Assembly (NCBI RefSeq): GCF_900129845.1
Contig: NZ_FQXB01000002.1
Coordinates: 62,001-126,000, forward strand
Direction of reading: 5' to 3'
DNA: 64,000 nt
Source: Cognatiyoonia sediminum
Lineage (GTDB): Bacteria; Pseudomonadota; Alphaproteobacteria; Rhodobacterales; Rhodobacteraceae
Below, piece after piece: positions 1 to 8,360 of the stretch (position 1 is its first letter; each line of letters begins with the position of its first letter). Under the pieces are notes generated by a model that saw nothing but the letters and a program-made list of their open reading frames with translations, had not been told where the DNA came from and ran no database searches. The position numbers and the translations under genes are program-made.

Positions 1-629
1 AGGGCGGCGAAGTTCATTTCATTCAGCCAATCCACGCGCTTTTTCAGGTTTGCTGTATGATCTGCCCAATTGGCGACCGGATCATCGCCATCCAGTCTGG
101 AGGCGTCATAGATCGCGTCCATGAGCTTGCCTTGCGCCTCTTCCACAGGCAACTCCGGGAACACGCGAGAGGCCCAAGCCGCACCGGGGTAGGCGACGAT
201 GTTCCAGTTGACTTCAAAACCCACGATCGGTTCCATCGCGGGTTTCGCGGCGATGGATGTCGCTTTGGATAGGCGCGCTACTTTTTCTGGGTCTTGATCG
301 GCCAAGAGCATAGGATCGTCGCCGGTAATCGCCATACGCGCAGCGCCATTTTTGTAGGCCTGCGCCATGCCCTCAAATAGCCAAGCCGGAGCCTTGTCAA
401 AGCTTTCATCGGACGCGTTTTCATACCGTGCCAAGGTGATAGCGTCGTCATTGAAGAACGGTGTCACGATCCCTGCTCCTGCTTTGTAAGCGTGGACAGC
501 GATGCGCTGCACCAGTTCCAAAGCAGCCATTGGCGCCGTGATGACCAGATCCTGACCGGGTTGAAGATTTACACCTGTTCGGACCGCTACTTCTGCAAGG
601 CGATCGAGTTTTTGGGGATCAATGGTCAT
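1..629 (-). CDS. M29-family aminopeptidase (C-terminus beyond window)
   Basis: Reading the minus strand from the ATG at 629 gives an open frame to the left edge. It begins MTIDPQKLDRLAEVAVRTG and contains VNLQPGQDLVITAP and a later segment IVGFEVNWNIVAYPGAAWA. These are the N-terminal signatures of the thermophilic aminopeptidase (M29, AmpS/aminopeptidase T) family, metal-dependent cytoplasmic exopeptidases. About 209 residues are visible of a family length near 410, so the metal-binding C-terminal half lies outside the window. No signal peptide is seen. It is divergent from uvrB, with a 155-bp spacer holding CTGACA repeats. The family call is fairly secure; substrate specificity cannot be given. 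Confidence 0.8.
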   Translation of the reverse strand, partial: MTIDPQKLDRLAEVAVRTGVNLQPGQDLVITAPMAALELVQRIAVHAYKAGAGIVTPFFNDDAITLARYENASDESFDKAPAWLFEGMAQAYKNGAARMAITGDDPMLLADQDPEKVARLSKATSIAAKPAMEPIVGFEVNWNIVAYPGAAWASRVFPELPVEEAQGKLMDAIYDASRLDGDDPVANWADHTANLKKRVDWLNEMNFAA

Positions 630-693
630 GACAGGCTCCTTGGCGGTTTTTCCGGAACCTACGCCGCTCTCCTGTGAGGTCAACCACCACTCC

Positions 694-721
694 CTGACAT
701 TCTACTGACAAAACCTGTCAG
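694..721. promoter_or_regulatory. Helically phased CTGACA repeats, candidate operator
   Basis: CTGACA occurs at 694-699 and 705-710, and its inverse TGTCAG at 716-721. Successive copies start exactly 11 bp apart. The second and third form a 6-bp inverted repeat with a 5-nt spacer. The block lies between the divergent M29 peptidase and uvrB. It does not match the alphaproteobacterial LexA direct repeat (GTTC-N7-GTTC). The bound factor is unknown. Confidence 0.35.
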
Positions 722-784
722 GAGGAGGCCTTGAACCCAACTCGAATTGGCACAACTATAGAGACCTGATCTTAGGAGACCTTT

Positions 785-2992
785 ATGGCCTACGCTCACT
801 CCGACAAGCGCGAAATCGAAGATGCGGCCTATCTGTCGAACCCAGCACCCAACGTGCGGGAGCGGGAGAAGATGGAGGGCGGCATTCAATTCAAAATGGT
901 GACGGAGTTTGAGCCGGCTGGGGATCAGCCGACGGCCATTACAGAATTGGCGGATGGGGTTCGGGATGGCGAACGCGATCAGGTGCTTTTAGGTGCGACC
1001 GGTACGGGTAAGACCTTTACCATGGCGAAAGTCATCGAGGAAACGCAGCGCCCCGCGATCATTCTCGCCCCGAACAAAACCTTGGCTGCCCAGCTTTATG
1101 GCGAGTTCAAAGGGTTCTTCCCCGATAACGCGGTTGAGTACTTCGTCAGCTACTATGATTACTACCAACCCGAAGCCTACGTCGCGCGGTCGGATACTTA
1201 CATTGAGAAAGAAAGTCAGATCAACGAACAGATCGACCGCATGCGCCACTCGGCCACGCGGGCGTTGTTGGAGCGGGATGATGTGATCATCGTGGCGTCT
1301 GTCTCTTGCATCTACGGTATCGGCTCGGTCGAGACCTATGGTGCGATGACCCAAGATATCCATGCGGGCAAAATGTATGATCAGCGCAAGATCATGGCCG
1401 ATCTGATCGCCCAGCAATACCGCCGCAACGATCAGGCATTTCAGCGCGGCACCTTCCGCGTGCGCGGTGACAGCCTGGAGATTTGGCCCGCCCACTTGGA
1501 CGATCGCGCTTGGAAGCTGTCTTTCTTTGGTGAAGAATTGGAGAACATAACGGAGTTTGATCCTCTAACTGGCGAGAAAACAGATACGTTCGACAAAGTT
1601 CGAGTCTACGCCAATTCGCACTACGTGACGCCAAAGCCGACGATGCAGCAGGCGATCATTGGCATTAAGAAAGAGCTGAAAATCCGGCTCGATCAACTGG
1701 TGAATGACGGTAAGCTTCTGGAAGCGCAACGATTGGAGCAGCGCACAAATTTCGATCTTGAGATGTTGGAAGCAACCGGCGTTTGCAACGGAATTGAAAA
1801 CTATTCTCGCTACTTGACCGGTCGGGCGCCGGGCGAGCCTCCGCCTACATTGTTCGAGTTCATTCCAGATCATGCGATTGTCTTCGCCGATGAAAGCCAC
1901 GTCAGTGTTCCGCAAATCGGCGGGATGTATAAAGGCGACTACAGGCGCAAGTTCACCTTGGCCGAACATGGCTTCCGCCTGCCCTCTTGCATGGACAACC
2001 GCCCGCTGAAGTTTGAAGAATGGGACGCGATGCGCTCGCAGTCCGTCTATGTTTCCGCGACCCCAGCGGCTTGGGAGTTGGAGCAAGCCGGCGGGGTCTT
2101 CACAGAACAGATCATCCGACCCACTGGCCTTTTGGACCCAGAAGTCGAAATCCGACCGGTGGATATGCAAGTTGATGATTTGCTCGATGAGGTGCGCAAG
2201 GTCGCCGCCGATGGCTATCGCAGTTTGGTGACGACATTGACCAAGCGTATGGCCGAAGACTTAACCGAATACATGCACGAACAGGGCATCCGCGTACGCT
2301 ACATGCACTCAGACATCGACACGATTGAACGGATTGAGATCCTGCGTGACCTGAGGCTTGGGGCCTTTGATGTGCTGATCGGGATCAATCTGTTGCGCGA
2401 AGGTCTGGATATTCCCGAATGCGGGCTGGTTGCGATTTTGGATGCGGACAAGGAAGGGTTTCTGCGGTCGGAAACCTCGCTCGTCCAGACCATTGGCCGT
2501 GCGGCGCGGAACGCCGACGGACGCGTAATCATGTATGCCGACCGTGTCACCGGCTCGATGGAACGTGCCTTGAAAGAGACGGAGCGACGGCGCGCAAAGC
2601 AGATCGCCTATAATGAGGCAAATGGGATCACGCCTGAGACGGTCAAAAAGAACGTCGAGGATATTCTGGCGGGCCTCTATAACGGCGACACAGATCAGGC
2701 GCGTGTGACCACCAAGGTCGAAAAGCCCGGCCAGAACATGCAGGCTGTGTTGGATGGGTTGCGGGCGGATATGCGCAAAGCCGCCGAGAACCTCGAATTT
2801 GAAGAGGCCGCGCGATTGCGCGATGAGGTCAAGCGGCTCGAAGCTGTCGAACTGGCCGTCGCGGACGATCCCTTGGCCCGTCAATACGCCATCGACAAAG
2901 CCGTCGAAGATGCACAAAGCAAGTCAGGTCGCAGCACGATGGGCCGCGGCGGGATGCGCGGCGGTGTGAAACGGAAAAAGAAATGGAACTAG
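785..2992 (+). CDS. uvrB: Excinuclease ABC subunit B
   Basis: This is the helicase-like damage-verification subunit of nucleotide excision repair; it is loaded by UvrA and recruits UvrC. The 735-aa product has a Walker A GATGTGKT at residues 70-77, the [11 protein letters not shown] beta-hairpin near residue 123, DEAD-like DESHVS, the helicase motif QTIGRAARN, and a C-terminal UVR domain around 660-690 ([16 protein letters not shown]). The ATG at 785 is preceded by AGGAG. The first ~35 residues are an alpha-proteobacterial-type extension before the core at [11 protein letters not shown]. The 3' end overlaps the next gene by 10 bp. No LexA box was seen upstream, so SOS control is not supported here. 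Confidence 0.97.
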   Translation: MAYAHSDKREIEDAAYLSNPAPNVREREKMEGGIQFKMVTEFEPAGDQPTAITELADGVRDGERDQVLLGATGTGKTFTMAKVIEETQRPAIILAPNKTLAAQLYGEFKGFFPDNAVEYFVSYYDYYQPEAYVARSDTYIEKESQINEQIDRMRHSATRALLERDDVIIVASVSCIYGIGSVETYGAMTQDIHAGKMYDQRKIMADLIAQQYRRNDQAFQRGTFRVRGDSLEIWPAHLDDRAWKLSFFGEELENITEFDPLTGEKTDTFDKVRVYANSHYVTPKPTMQQAIIGIKKELKIRLDQLVNDGKLLEAQRLEQRTNFDLEMLEATGVCNGIENYSRYLTGRAPGEPPPTLFEFIPDHAIVFADESHVSVPQIGGMYKGDYRRKFTLAEHGFRLPSCMDNRPLKFEEWDAMRSQSVYVSATPAAWELEQAGGVFTEQIIRPTGLLDPEVEIRPVDMQVDDLLDEVRKVAADGYRSLVTTLTKRMAEDLTEYMHEQGIRVRYMHSDIDTIERIEILRDLRLGAFDVLIGINLLREGLDIPECGLVAILDADKEGFLRSETSLVQTIGRAARNADGRVIMYADRVTGSMERALKETERRRAKQIAYNEANGITPETVKKNVEDILAGLYNGDTDQARVTTKVEKPGQNMQAVLDGLRADMRKAAENLEFEEAARLRDEVKRLEAVELAVADDPLARQYAIDKAVEDAQSKSGRSTMGRGGMRGGVKRKKKWN

Positions 2993-3450
2993 CGCGCCGC
3001 GTCCCGGACGTGATCTGGGACCTCATCCGTATCGCGTCGCTTTCGCTGATAGCGAGCTCCGCCGTCGCTTGGGAGTACAGCCCGACGCCGATCTGCAAGC
3101 TGAGCTATGAGGGCGAAAGCGGATCGGTCATCGTCACTTATGATCCGATGCTTGGCGACTATGCGATTTCGCTGACCCGTGCTAATGGCCTCTGGCCCAA
3201 TGCCCCTGTCTTCGGCATCCTGTTCGCTGGGCCAAGGCAAATTCAGATTGGGACCGATCGACATACATTGTCCGACGATCAAAGAACCATCACGGCAACC
3301 GACAAAGGGTTCGGGAATGTCCTAGATGGGTTGGAATTTAACAATTTTGCCATCGCGCAAGCAGGGGATGAGCTGTTCCGGTTTGACCTCTCCGATGCGG
3401 CCGAACCGGTGCGCGCCTTTCGCAATTGCGGGGCCGAGCTGACGTCTTGA
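2983..3450 (+). CDS. Hypothetical exported protein
   Basis: I do not recognise this 155-aa protein. An N-terminal basic/hydrophobic segment (residues ~12-29, ending SSAVAW) looks like a signal peptide, so the mature part is probably periplasmic. It starts inside the last codons of uvrB (10-bp overlap) and runs into the next gene with a TTGA overlap, so the three genes are probably co-transcribed. The mature part has two cysteines (near 38 and 149) that could pair. No catalytic motif is evident. The call rests on the open frame, the signal-like N-terminus and tight packing. Confidence 0.7.
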   Translation: MELARRVPDVIWDLIRIASLSLIASSAVAWEYSPTPICKLSYEGESGSVIVTYDPMLGDYAISLTRANGLWPNAPVFGILFAGPRQIQIGTDRHTLSDDQRTITATDKGFGNVLDGLEFNNFAIAQAGDELFRFDLSDAAEPVRAFRNCGAELTS

Positions 3451-3923
3451 CCAAAGACCAACCCTCCCCCATTCGCCCAACGGATGATGAGGCCCGATTG
3501 CTTGCCCGTACTCTGTTGACTGAGGCGCGTTTTGGCGCGCTGGCGGTGTCTTTGCCGGATCAAACAGCGCCCTACGTGTCGCGTGTCGCGACGGTAGCCA
3601 TCGAGGGCGCGCCGCATCTGCTGGTGTCAGAGCTGTCACTACATACCAAAGCCCTAACAACGCACCCAGACTGCTCCCTCTTGATCGGAGAGCCCGAAGA
3701 TCGTGGTGATCCTCTTACCCACCCTCGAATGACACTCATGGCACGCGCTGAAATTGCCGATAAGGCCTCGCTCAAAGAGACATGGCTAGAGGCGATACCA
3801 AAGGCAAAGCTCTATTATGATTTCACCGATTTTGTGATGTTTCGTCTAACAATCACGAAAGCGCATTTGAACGGTGGATTTGGCAAAGCATTCCACTTGG
3901 AAGCAAGTGATTTCGCCAACTGA
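3447..3923 (+). CDS. Pyridoxamine 5'-phosphate oxidase-fold (HugZ-like) protein
   Basis: The sequence resembles the split-barrel flavin-binding family that includes HugZ-type haem-degrading proteins: an N-terminal helix (ARLLARTLLTEARFGALAV), a strand pattern ending in GAPHLLVSELSLHT, and the LIGEPEDRGDPLTHPRMTLMARAE segment. HugZ-like members bind FMN or haem; the function here is inferred only at family level. I take the TTG at 3447, which overlaps the upstream TGA (TTGA) and gives 158 aa. A TTG at 3426 would add seven residues. No membrane or signal segment is seen. It is the last gene of the uvrB run. Confidence 0.75.
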   Translation: MTKDQPSPIRPTDDEARLLARTLLTEARFGALAVSLPDQTAPYVSRVATVAIEGAPHLLVSELSLHTKALTTHPDCSLLIGEPEDRGDPLTHPRMTLMARAEIADKASLKETWLEAIPKAKLYYDFTDFVMFRLTITKAHLNGGFGKAFHLEASDFAN

Positions 3924-3938
3924 TCCAGCCACCTCCTT

Positions 3939-3971
3939 CTGGACATATCCAACCCTTATGTTTGGCCCTAT
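3939..3971 (+). promoter_or_regulatory. TauR-type direct repeats upstream of tpa
   Basis: CTGGACATAT (3939-3948) and TTGGCCCTAT (3962-3971) are 23 bp apart, on the same face two turns apart. From memory, the published Rhodobacter capsulatus TauR site is a direct repeat of CTGGACTTAA. A plausible -35 TTGATA (3973-3978) and -10 TATGGT (3995-4000, 16-bp spacer) follow directly. That is the geometry expected of a MocR-type activator. Confidence 0.6.
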
Positions 3972-4066
3972 TTTGATAGACCCACTCATAGTCATATGGT
4001 CCGATCTTATTTAGTTGCGCGCGGATTCGTGCGCCTTCGAAACTCGCCGAAAACAGGAGGTTTGTC

Positions 4067-5452
4067 ATGGACCTGAACCAGCTCACCAATGACCCAGAAG
4101 CCATCGTAGAAGCCGACCGTGCTCACGTTTGGCATCATTTGATCCAGCACAAGCCTTTCGAGAAAGACATTGACCCTCGGATCATCGTCGAAGGCAAAGG
4201 TATGAAAGTCTGGGACATCAAGGGCAAAGAGCATCTTGACGCTGTGTCCGGCGGTGTTTGGACCGTGAATGTTGGCTACGGTCGCGAGCGGATCGGTAAG
4301 GCGATCAGCGATGCGGTGACCAAGATGTGTTTCTTTGGAGGTACAGCTGGTACCATCCCGGGTGCAACATTCTCTGAAATGTTGATCGACAAAATGCCGG
4401 GTCTCGACCGCGTTTACTATGCGAACTCAGGGTCAGAGGCGAATGAGAAGGCGTTCAAAATGGTGCGCCAGATCAGCCACAAGTATTATGGCGGCAAGAA
4501 GAGCAAAATACTTTACCGAGAGCGCGACTATCACGGCTCCACTTTGGCCACGATGTCCGCCGGTGGTCAGGATGAGCGCAACGCACAGTACGGCCCATTT
4601 GCGCCCGGCTTTATTCGCGTTCCACATTGCCTCGAATACCGTGCACAAAATGACTACGCTGGTGATAGCTATGGCGTGAAAGCGGCCGAAGCGATCGAGG
4701 AAGTGATCCTGCGAGAAGGGCCGGACACCATTGGCGCGCTTTGCCTCGAGCCGATTACGGCTGGCGGCGGCATCATCGTCCCGCCGAAAGGCTATTGGGA
4801 AAAAGTGCAGGAGATTTGTAAGAAGTACGAAATCCTTCTGCACATCGACGAAGTTGTCTGCGGCATAGGGCGGACGGGTACTTGGTTCGGGTATCAGCAG
4901 TTCGGTGTAAAGCCTGACATCGTGACGATGGCGAAGGGTGTGGCCTCTGGCTACGCGGCTATTTCTTGCTGTGTGACGACCAATGAAGTGTTTGATAAGT
5001 TCAAGGATGCGTCTGATCACCTTGGCTATTTTCGCGATATCTCGACCTTTGGCGGATGTACCGGCGGACCTGCCGCAGCGATCGAGAACATGAACATCAT
5101 CATTGAAGAGGACCTTTTGGATAATTCCAAAGCGATGGGTCTGCATTTGAATGAAAAACTTCATGAATTGATGGATAAGCACAACTGGATCGGCGATGTC
5201 CGCGGCATGGGTCTGTTTGCCGGTATCGAGTTGGTGCAGGATCGCGGCACTAAAGAGCCTGTCGACGAGAAGAAGGTCATGGGAATTGTGGCCGATTGTA
5301 TGAACCAAGGCGTGATCATCGGTGCGACGAACCGGTCGCTGCCAGGCTACAACAACACGCTGTTGTTTGCGCCACCTTTGATCGCAACGAAGGACGACCT
5401 AAACCACGTTGTGGACGCTGTTGATCAAGCGATGACACGCGTTTTGGGATAA
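4067..5452 (+). CDS. tpa: Taurine-pyruvate aminotransferase
   Basis: A class-III, PLP-dependent aminotransferase of 461 aa. Tpa transfers the amino group of taurine to pyruvate, giving sulfoacetaldehyde and alanine in the cytoplasm. Visible signatures are YYANSGSEANEKAFK (cofactor phosphate site), HIDEVVCGIGRTG (the PLP-ring Asp) and the Schiff-base Lys290 in VTMAKGVASGY. The specific call rests on resemblance to roseobacter Tpa sequences and on neighbouring tauR and xsc. RBS AGGAGG lies 8 nt before the ATG. It is transcribed alone from a promoter with TauR-type repeats and ends at a strong terminator. It is separated from tauR-xsc by the oppositely oriented ribN. Confidence 0.93.
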   Translation: MDLNQLTNDPEAIVEADRAHVWHHLIQHKPFEKDIDPRIIVEGKGMKVWDIKGKEHLDAVSGGVWTVNVGYGRERIGKAISDAVTKMCFFGGTAGTIPGATFSEMLIDKMPGLDRVYYANSGSEANEKAFKMVRQISHKYYGGKKSKILYRERDYHGSTLATMSAGGQDERNAQYGPFAPGFIRVPHCLEYRAQNDYAGDSYGVKAAEAIEEVILREGPDTIGALCLEPITAGGGIIVPPKGYWEKVQEICKKYEILLHIDEVVCGIGRTGTWFGYQQFGVKPDIVTMAKGVASGYAAISCCVTTNEVFDKFKDASDHLGYFRDISTFGGCTGGPAAAIENMNIIIEEDLLDNSKAMGLHLNEKLHELMDKHNWIGDVRGMGLFAGIELVQDRGTKEPVDEKKVMGIVADCMNQGVIIGATNRSLPGYNNTLLFAPPLIATKDDLNHVVDAVDQAMTRVLG

Positions 5453-5473
5453 ACGGATACACTCACGGTGGAG

Positions 5474-5510
5474 AAAGCGCGCCAGCACTTTGGCGCGCTT
5501 TTTCTTTTTT
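5474..5510 (+). terminator. Rho-independent terminator of tpa
   Basis: AAAGCGCGCCA and TGGCGCGCTTT form a GC-rich stem with a short loop, followed by TTTCTTTTTT. It lies 21 bp after the tpa stop. Its T-run touches the stop codon of the convergent ribN, so it insulates both genes. Confidence 0.88.
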
Positions 5511-6375
5511 AGGCATTGTCCGTGTGGACGAGCCAAGCGCCGGACGCGACGATGATCGCAGCACCAATCCACATGGAGCCGGGTGGTGCGAAGCCGAAAA
5601 CCAAAAGACCCAAGCCGACGTTGAGCGGGAGCTTCAAATGGTCAAACGGTTGCAGATAAGCAGCGTCAGACAAGCTGTATGCTTTGGCGAGGCAAAATTG
5701 CGCGGCGACAGTGAACAAGCCAGCTAGGCCGACGATCCCGAAGGCATCCGGCCCTAACGCAAAGCCTGATCCTAGGGCCGCGAAGGCGTTGAAAGGGAGT
5801 AAGAGCGCCAAGAGGTACACGGTCAAAACCTCAGTGCTTTCGGTTGTGGTCAGACGCTTGGTGACCAAAGACGAACCCGCCCAAAAGGCCGCGGCTGCAA
5901 CCGACAGAAAGGCGTGGGGCGAAAATCCATCCGCCCACGGTTTCAGAATGATGGCACCTCCGACGGCCCCTAGACAGACGGCCAGCAACCGGCCATTTCC
6001 GAGGTGTTCTCCGAGGAAGATTTTTGCGCCAAGCGACACGAAGATCGGTGAAAGCATCAGAAGCGCAATGGCCTGCCAAATCGGAACGACCGCCAGTCCC
6101 GCAACCCAAGCCTGGACGCCAAAAACAGCGAGCAGAACTCGGAAAAGATGCCATCCTAATTGATCGGTCTGCCAAGAGCTGCGCAGGAGCATCGGAACGG
6201 CGAAGACCGTTGCGATCGCATATTGCCAAAAGGCGGTTGTGGGTGACGGAACGCCATAGGTCATTCCGGCGGCTTGGACAGCTGTATTGGCGCCTGCGAA
6301 CAAAGCCCCTGCCATGATCATGAAGAGGGGTCCGATCAAACGACCGTCCCGCGAAATTGAGGTAATATGAGTCAT
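5509..6375 (-). CDS. ribN: DMT-superfamily transporter, probable riboflavin importer RibN
   Basis: A 288-aa EamA/DMT-type integral membrane protein with about ten hydrophobic segments and the usual two-fold repeat (TTAFWQYAIATVFAVPMLL; later LTVYLLALLLPFNAFAALG). The sequence alone gives only a DMT carrier. The substrate comes from context: a complete FMN riboswitch lies in its 5' leader (6449-6582), the hallmark of RibN/ImpX-type riboflavin importers in alphaproteobacteria. Start ATG at 6375 has AAAGGA 8-9 nt upstream. It sits between tpa and tauR on the opposite strand. TauR-type repeats upstream of the leader are oriented toward this gene. A drug/metabolite exporter remains a weaker alternative. 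Confidence 0.83.
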   Translation of the reverse strand: MTHITSISRDGRLIGPLFMIMAGALFAGANTAVQAAGMTYGVPSPTTAFWQYAIATVFAVPMLLRSSWQTDQLGWHLFRVLLAVFGVQAWVAGLAVVPIWQAIALLMLSPIFVSLGAKIFLGEHLGNGRLLAVCLGAVGGAIILKPWADGFSPHAFLSVAAAAFWAGSSLVTKRLTTTESTEVLTVYLLALLLPFNAFAALGSGFALGPDAFGIVGLAGLFTVAAQFCLAKAYSLSDAAYLQPFDHLKLPLNVGLGLLVFGFAPPGSMWIGAAIIVASGAWLVHTDNA

Positions 6376-6424
6376 CGCATTTGTCCTTTCTTGCTAGCGA
6401 TTGACCCAAGGCAAAACAGGACAG

Positions 6425-6440
6425 CCCTGCCTGAGCAGGG
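6425..6440 (-). promoter_or_regulatory. Expression-platform hairpin between FMN aptamer and ribN
   Basis: CCCTGC-TCAG-GCAGGG forms a perfect 6-bp stem with a 4-nt loop on the minus strand, just after the aptamer and about 35 nt before the ribN RBS. Only a weak U-rich stretch (TGTTTTG) follows. It could act as a terminator or an anti-sequestering helix; the sequence does not decide. Confidence 0.5.
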
Positions 6441-6448
6441 ATGCACCC

Positions 6449-6582
6449 ATTCTCTTTCATCCGGACTATGACCGTCGGCTCTGGAGTCGCACCAGATCTG
6501 CTGACCCTCTTGGAAAAGAGGCGCTCGCGGGCTTGTCTAATGACTTACCGCCGGTGGGGAATTCCACCCCGCCCTGAGAATG
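6449..6582 (-). ncRNA. FMN riboswitch (RFN element)
   Basis: On the minus strand the leader carries the conserved RFN blocks in order: TTCTCAGGGCGGGGTGGAA, CCCACCGGCGGTAA, AGCCCGCGAGCGC, GGTCAGCAGATCTGGTG, CCAGAGCCGACGGTC and ATAGTCCGGATGAAAGAGA. All are textbook elements of the FMN aptamer, which binds flavin mononucleotide and lowers expression of downstream flavin genes. It precedes ribN by about 75 nt. Confidence 0.96.
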
Positions 6583-6656
6583 TGCCGCGATGTGCGGCAG
6601 TTCGAAAATAATGGAAACTGAATTGTGTATCAATGCTGTATCAATTTAAACTAAGG

Positions 6657-6688
6657 GTAAGTCCAATTTGACTCTCCACTAAGACCAA
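6657..6688 (-). promoter_or_regulatory. TauR-type direct repeats between tauR and ribN
   Basis: On the minus strand TTGGTCTTAG (6688-6679) and TTGGACTTAC (6666-6657) are spaced 22 bp apart, matching the pairs before tpa and xsc. Their direction is toward ribN. Two bases beyond the second copy a TTAGTT/GATACA pair with 17-bp spacing could be the ribN promoter. They also lie 13-45 bp before the tauR start, suiting autoregulation. Confidence 0.6.
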
Positions 6689-6701
6689 AGCAAAGTGCAG
6701 C

Positions 6702-8174
6702 ATGGCCATACCTTTAGAGACATTCTTCCTTGATCCAAGTACGGAGGGCACGCTTCAAGCGCGCATACAGCAGATGGTCGCCCAAGGAATTTTGGACGGG
6801 CGCTTTCGAAGAGGGGAAAAGCTCCCCTCGTCCCGCAAAATGGCTCAACATCTAGGCGTCAGTAGGATCACGGTGACACTCGCCTATACCGAATTGGTTG
6901 CTGACGACTATCTCTCGTCAAGAGGACGTTCCGGCTATTTCGTTTCCGAAAACGCGCCGGAGCCTCCCGCATTTCCCGCACGGCGATCAAATCGAAGTAG
7001 CGTGGATTGGAGCCGTGCTATTGGGCAACGGTTCGCTCCTGTCCTGGGGATGGATAAACCTGCGGATTGGGCAGACTATCGTTACCCGTTCAATTATGGA
7101 CAGGCCGATCCCACACTCTTTGATGGGGCGAATTGGCGGATGTGCGCATTGCAAGCGCTAGGGAAACGGGATTTTTCTTCACTGACCGCTGACTACTTCG
7201 ATGGCGACGATCCGCAGTTGGTCGAATTCATTGCGAGGCAAACACTACCTCGTCGGGGAATATCCGCTGGACCGGATGAGATCTTGGTGACCATGGGCGC
7301 GCAGAATGCGTTGTGGCTCACTGCACAGATCCTCCTAACTCAGCGTCGGATCGCGGCAATTGAGAATCCTTGTTATCCAGCGTTGCGCTCCATTTTGCTC
7401 CAGTCTCGATGCCAATTGGCGACTGTCGACGTTGATGAGGATGGTTTGGTACCGGCTCACCTACCAGAAGGAACTGACGTTGTGTTCACAACGCCCAGCC
7501 ATCAATGCCCGACCGCAGCAACAATGCCCATCACGCGGCGACACGAGCTTCTAGACAAAGCAGAAAGCGAGGATTTTCTGATCGTAGAAGATGACTACGA
7601 ATTCGAGATGGCTTTTCTGAAGCCGCCCTCGCCGTCTTTAAAATCGCTAGATAAGAATGGAAGAGTGATCTACGTCGGATCATTCTCCAAATCTCTTTTC
7701 CCCGGTCTGCGTCTTGGCTATTTGGTTGGTCCCGCTCAATTCATACGAGAAGCTCGCGCGCTTCGAGCTGCGGTTTTCCGGCACGCTCCAGGACATACAC
7801 AGCGTACTGTCAGTTATTTCCTTTCACTGGGCCACTACGACGCGTTGGTTCGACGAATGTCTCGAGCTTACCACGACAGGCGCCGTGTTTTGGACTCAGC
7901 GTTGGAAAAACATGGGATAACAGTTGCAGGCAAAGGCGCTTATGGCGGGTCATCCGTCTGGGTTAAAGCGCCAAAACCTGTCGATACTGTCCAACTCGCA
8001 AGGCGACTGCGTGAGGACGGTGTATTGATAGAGCCAGGTTCGCCGTTTTTTTCGGGCGACGAACCTCCAAGAAACTATTTTCGTTTGGCCTATTCATCAA
8101 TTCCAGCAGAAAGAATCGAAAAGGGCGTGTCATTTATTGGCAAAGCGATTGAAAGTGAGCTCGGAAATAGCTAA
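6702..8174 (+). CDS. tauR: MocR/GntR-type regulator of taurine genes
   Basis: A 490-aa fusion of an N-terminal GntR winged helix (residues ~15-80; RRGEKLPSSRKMAQHLGVSRITV) and a fold-type-I aminotransferase-like domain that binds PLP as a sensor. Lys330 in SFSKSLFPGLRLGY is the expected aldimine lysine, and ENPCYPALRS and VEDDYEFE are also typical. R. capsulatus TauR activates tpa and xsc with taurine; the role here follows from homology and position beside xsc and tpa. The ATG has only a weak upstream purine stretch. Expression may be autoregulated through the repeats at 6657-6688. Codon use looks less biased than in xsc, as expected for a regulator. Confidence 0.9.
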   Translation: MAIPLETFFLDPSTEGTLQARIQQMVAQGILDGRFRRGEKLPSSRKMAQHLGVSRITVTLAYTELVADDYLSSRGRSGYFVSENAPEPPAFPARRSNRSSVDWSRAIGQRFAPVLGMDKPADWADYRYPFNYGQADPTLFDGANWRMCALQALGKRDFSSLTADYFDGDDPQLVEFIARQTLPRRGISAGPDEILVTMGAQNALWLTAQILLTQRRIAAIENPCYPALRSILLQSRCQLATVDVDEDGLVPAHLPEGTDVVFTTPSHQCPTAATMPITRRHELLDKAESEDFLIVEDDYEFEMAFLKPPSPSLKSLDKNGRVIYVGSFSKSLFPGLRLGYLVGPAQFIREARALRAAVFRHAPGHTQRTVSYFLSLGHYDALVRRMSRAYHDRRRVLDSALEKHGITVAGKGAYGGSSVWVKAPKPVDTVQLARRLREDGVLIEPGSPFFSGDEPPRNYFRLAYSSIPAERIEKGVSFIGKAIESELGNS

Positions 8175-8209
8175 AATGCAAACGCTTACATTTTGGAACC
8201 GTTTTGCGC

Positions 8210-8236
8210 TTTTTTGAGACTTATAGTCTCAAAAAA
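8210..8236. repeat. Perfect 12-bp inverted repeat between tauR and xsc
   Basis: Arms TTTTTTGAGACT and AGTCTCAAAAAA flank a TAT centre. The T-run belongs to the 5' arm and pairs with the A-run, so no U-tail follows the stem on either strand as in a normal terminator. It lies 36 bp after the tauR stop and ends 7 bp before the first TauR-type repeat. It may be a tauR 3'-end structure or an operator. Confidence 0.6.
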
Positions 8237-8243
8237 TTTCCCA

Positions 8244-8276
8244 TTGGCCTTAATTTGGCATCCAAACTGGTCCTAA
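8244..8276 (+). promoter_or_regulatory. TauR-type direct repeats upstream of xsc
   Basis: TTGGCCTTAA (8244-8253) and CTGGTCCTAA (8267-8276) are 23 bp apart and point toward xsc, 84 bp before its ATG. The spacing and sequence agree with the repeats before tpa. No good -35 follows, consistent with an activator-dependent promoter. Confidence 0.65.
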
Positions 8277-8360
8277 CCGTAAGCCAAACACATGCCTATT
8301 GTGCACCCGAATCCAAGGCGCCAAATCTGCGACGCTAGAACCAATTGTAAGGACAGACCC

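Noticed and set aside
630-784. LexA/SOS box before uvrB
   Set aside because: No GTTC-N7-GTTC or GAAC-N7-GTTC arrangement was found on either strand.
8210-8236. Classical Rho-independent terminator for tauR
   Set aside because: The T-run is in the 5' arm and pairs with the A-run; no U-tail follows the hairpin, so I list it as an inverted repeat only.
8292-8360. N-terminal extension of Xsc
   Set aside because: An in-frame ATG exists, but the extra 23 residues do not match Xsc, and a proper RBS precedes 8361.
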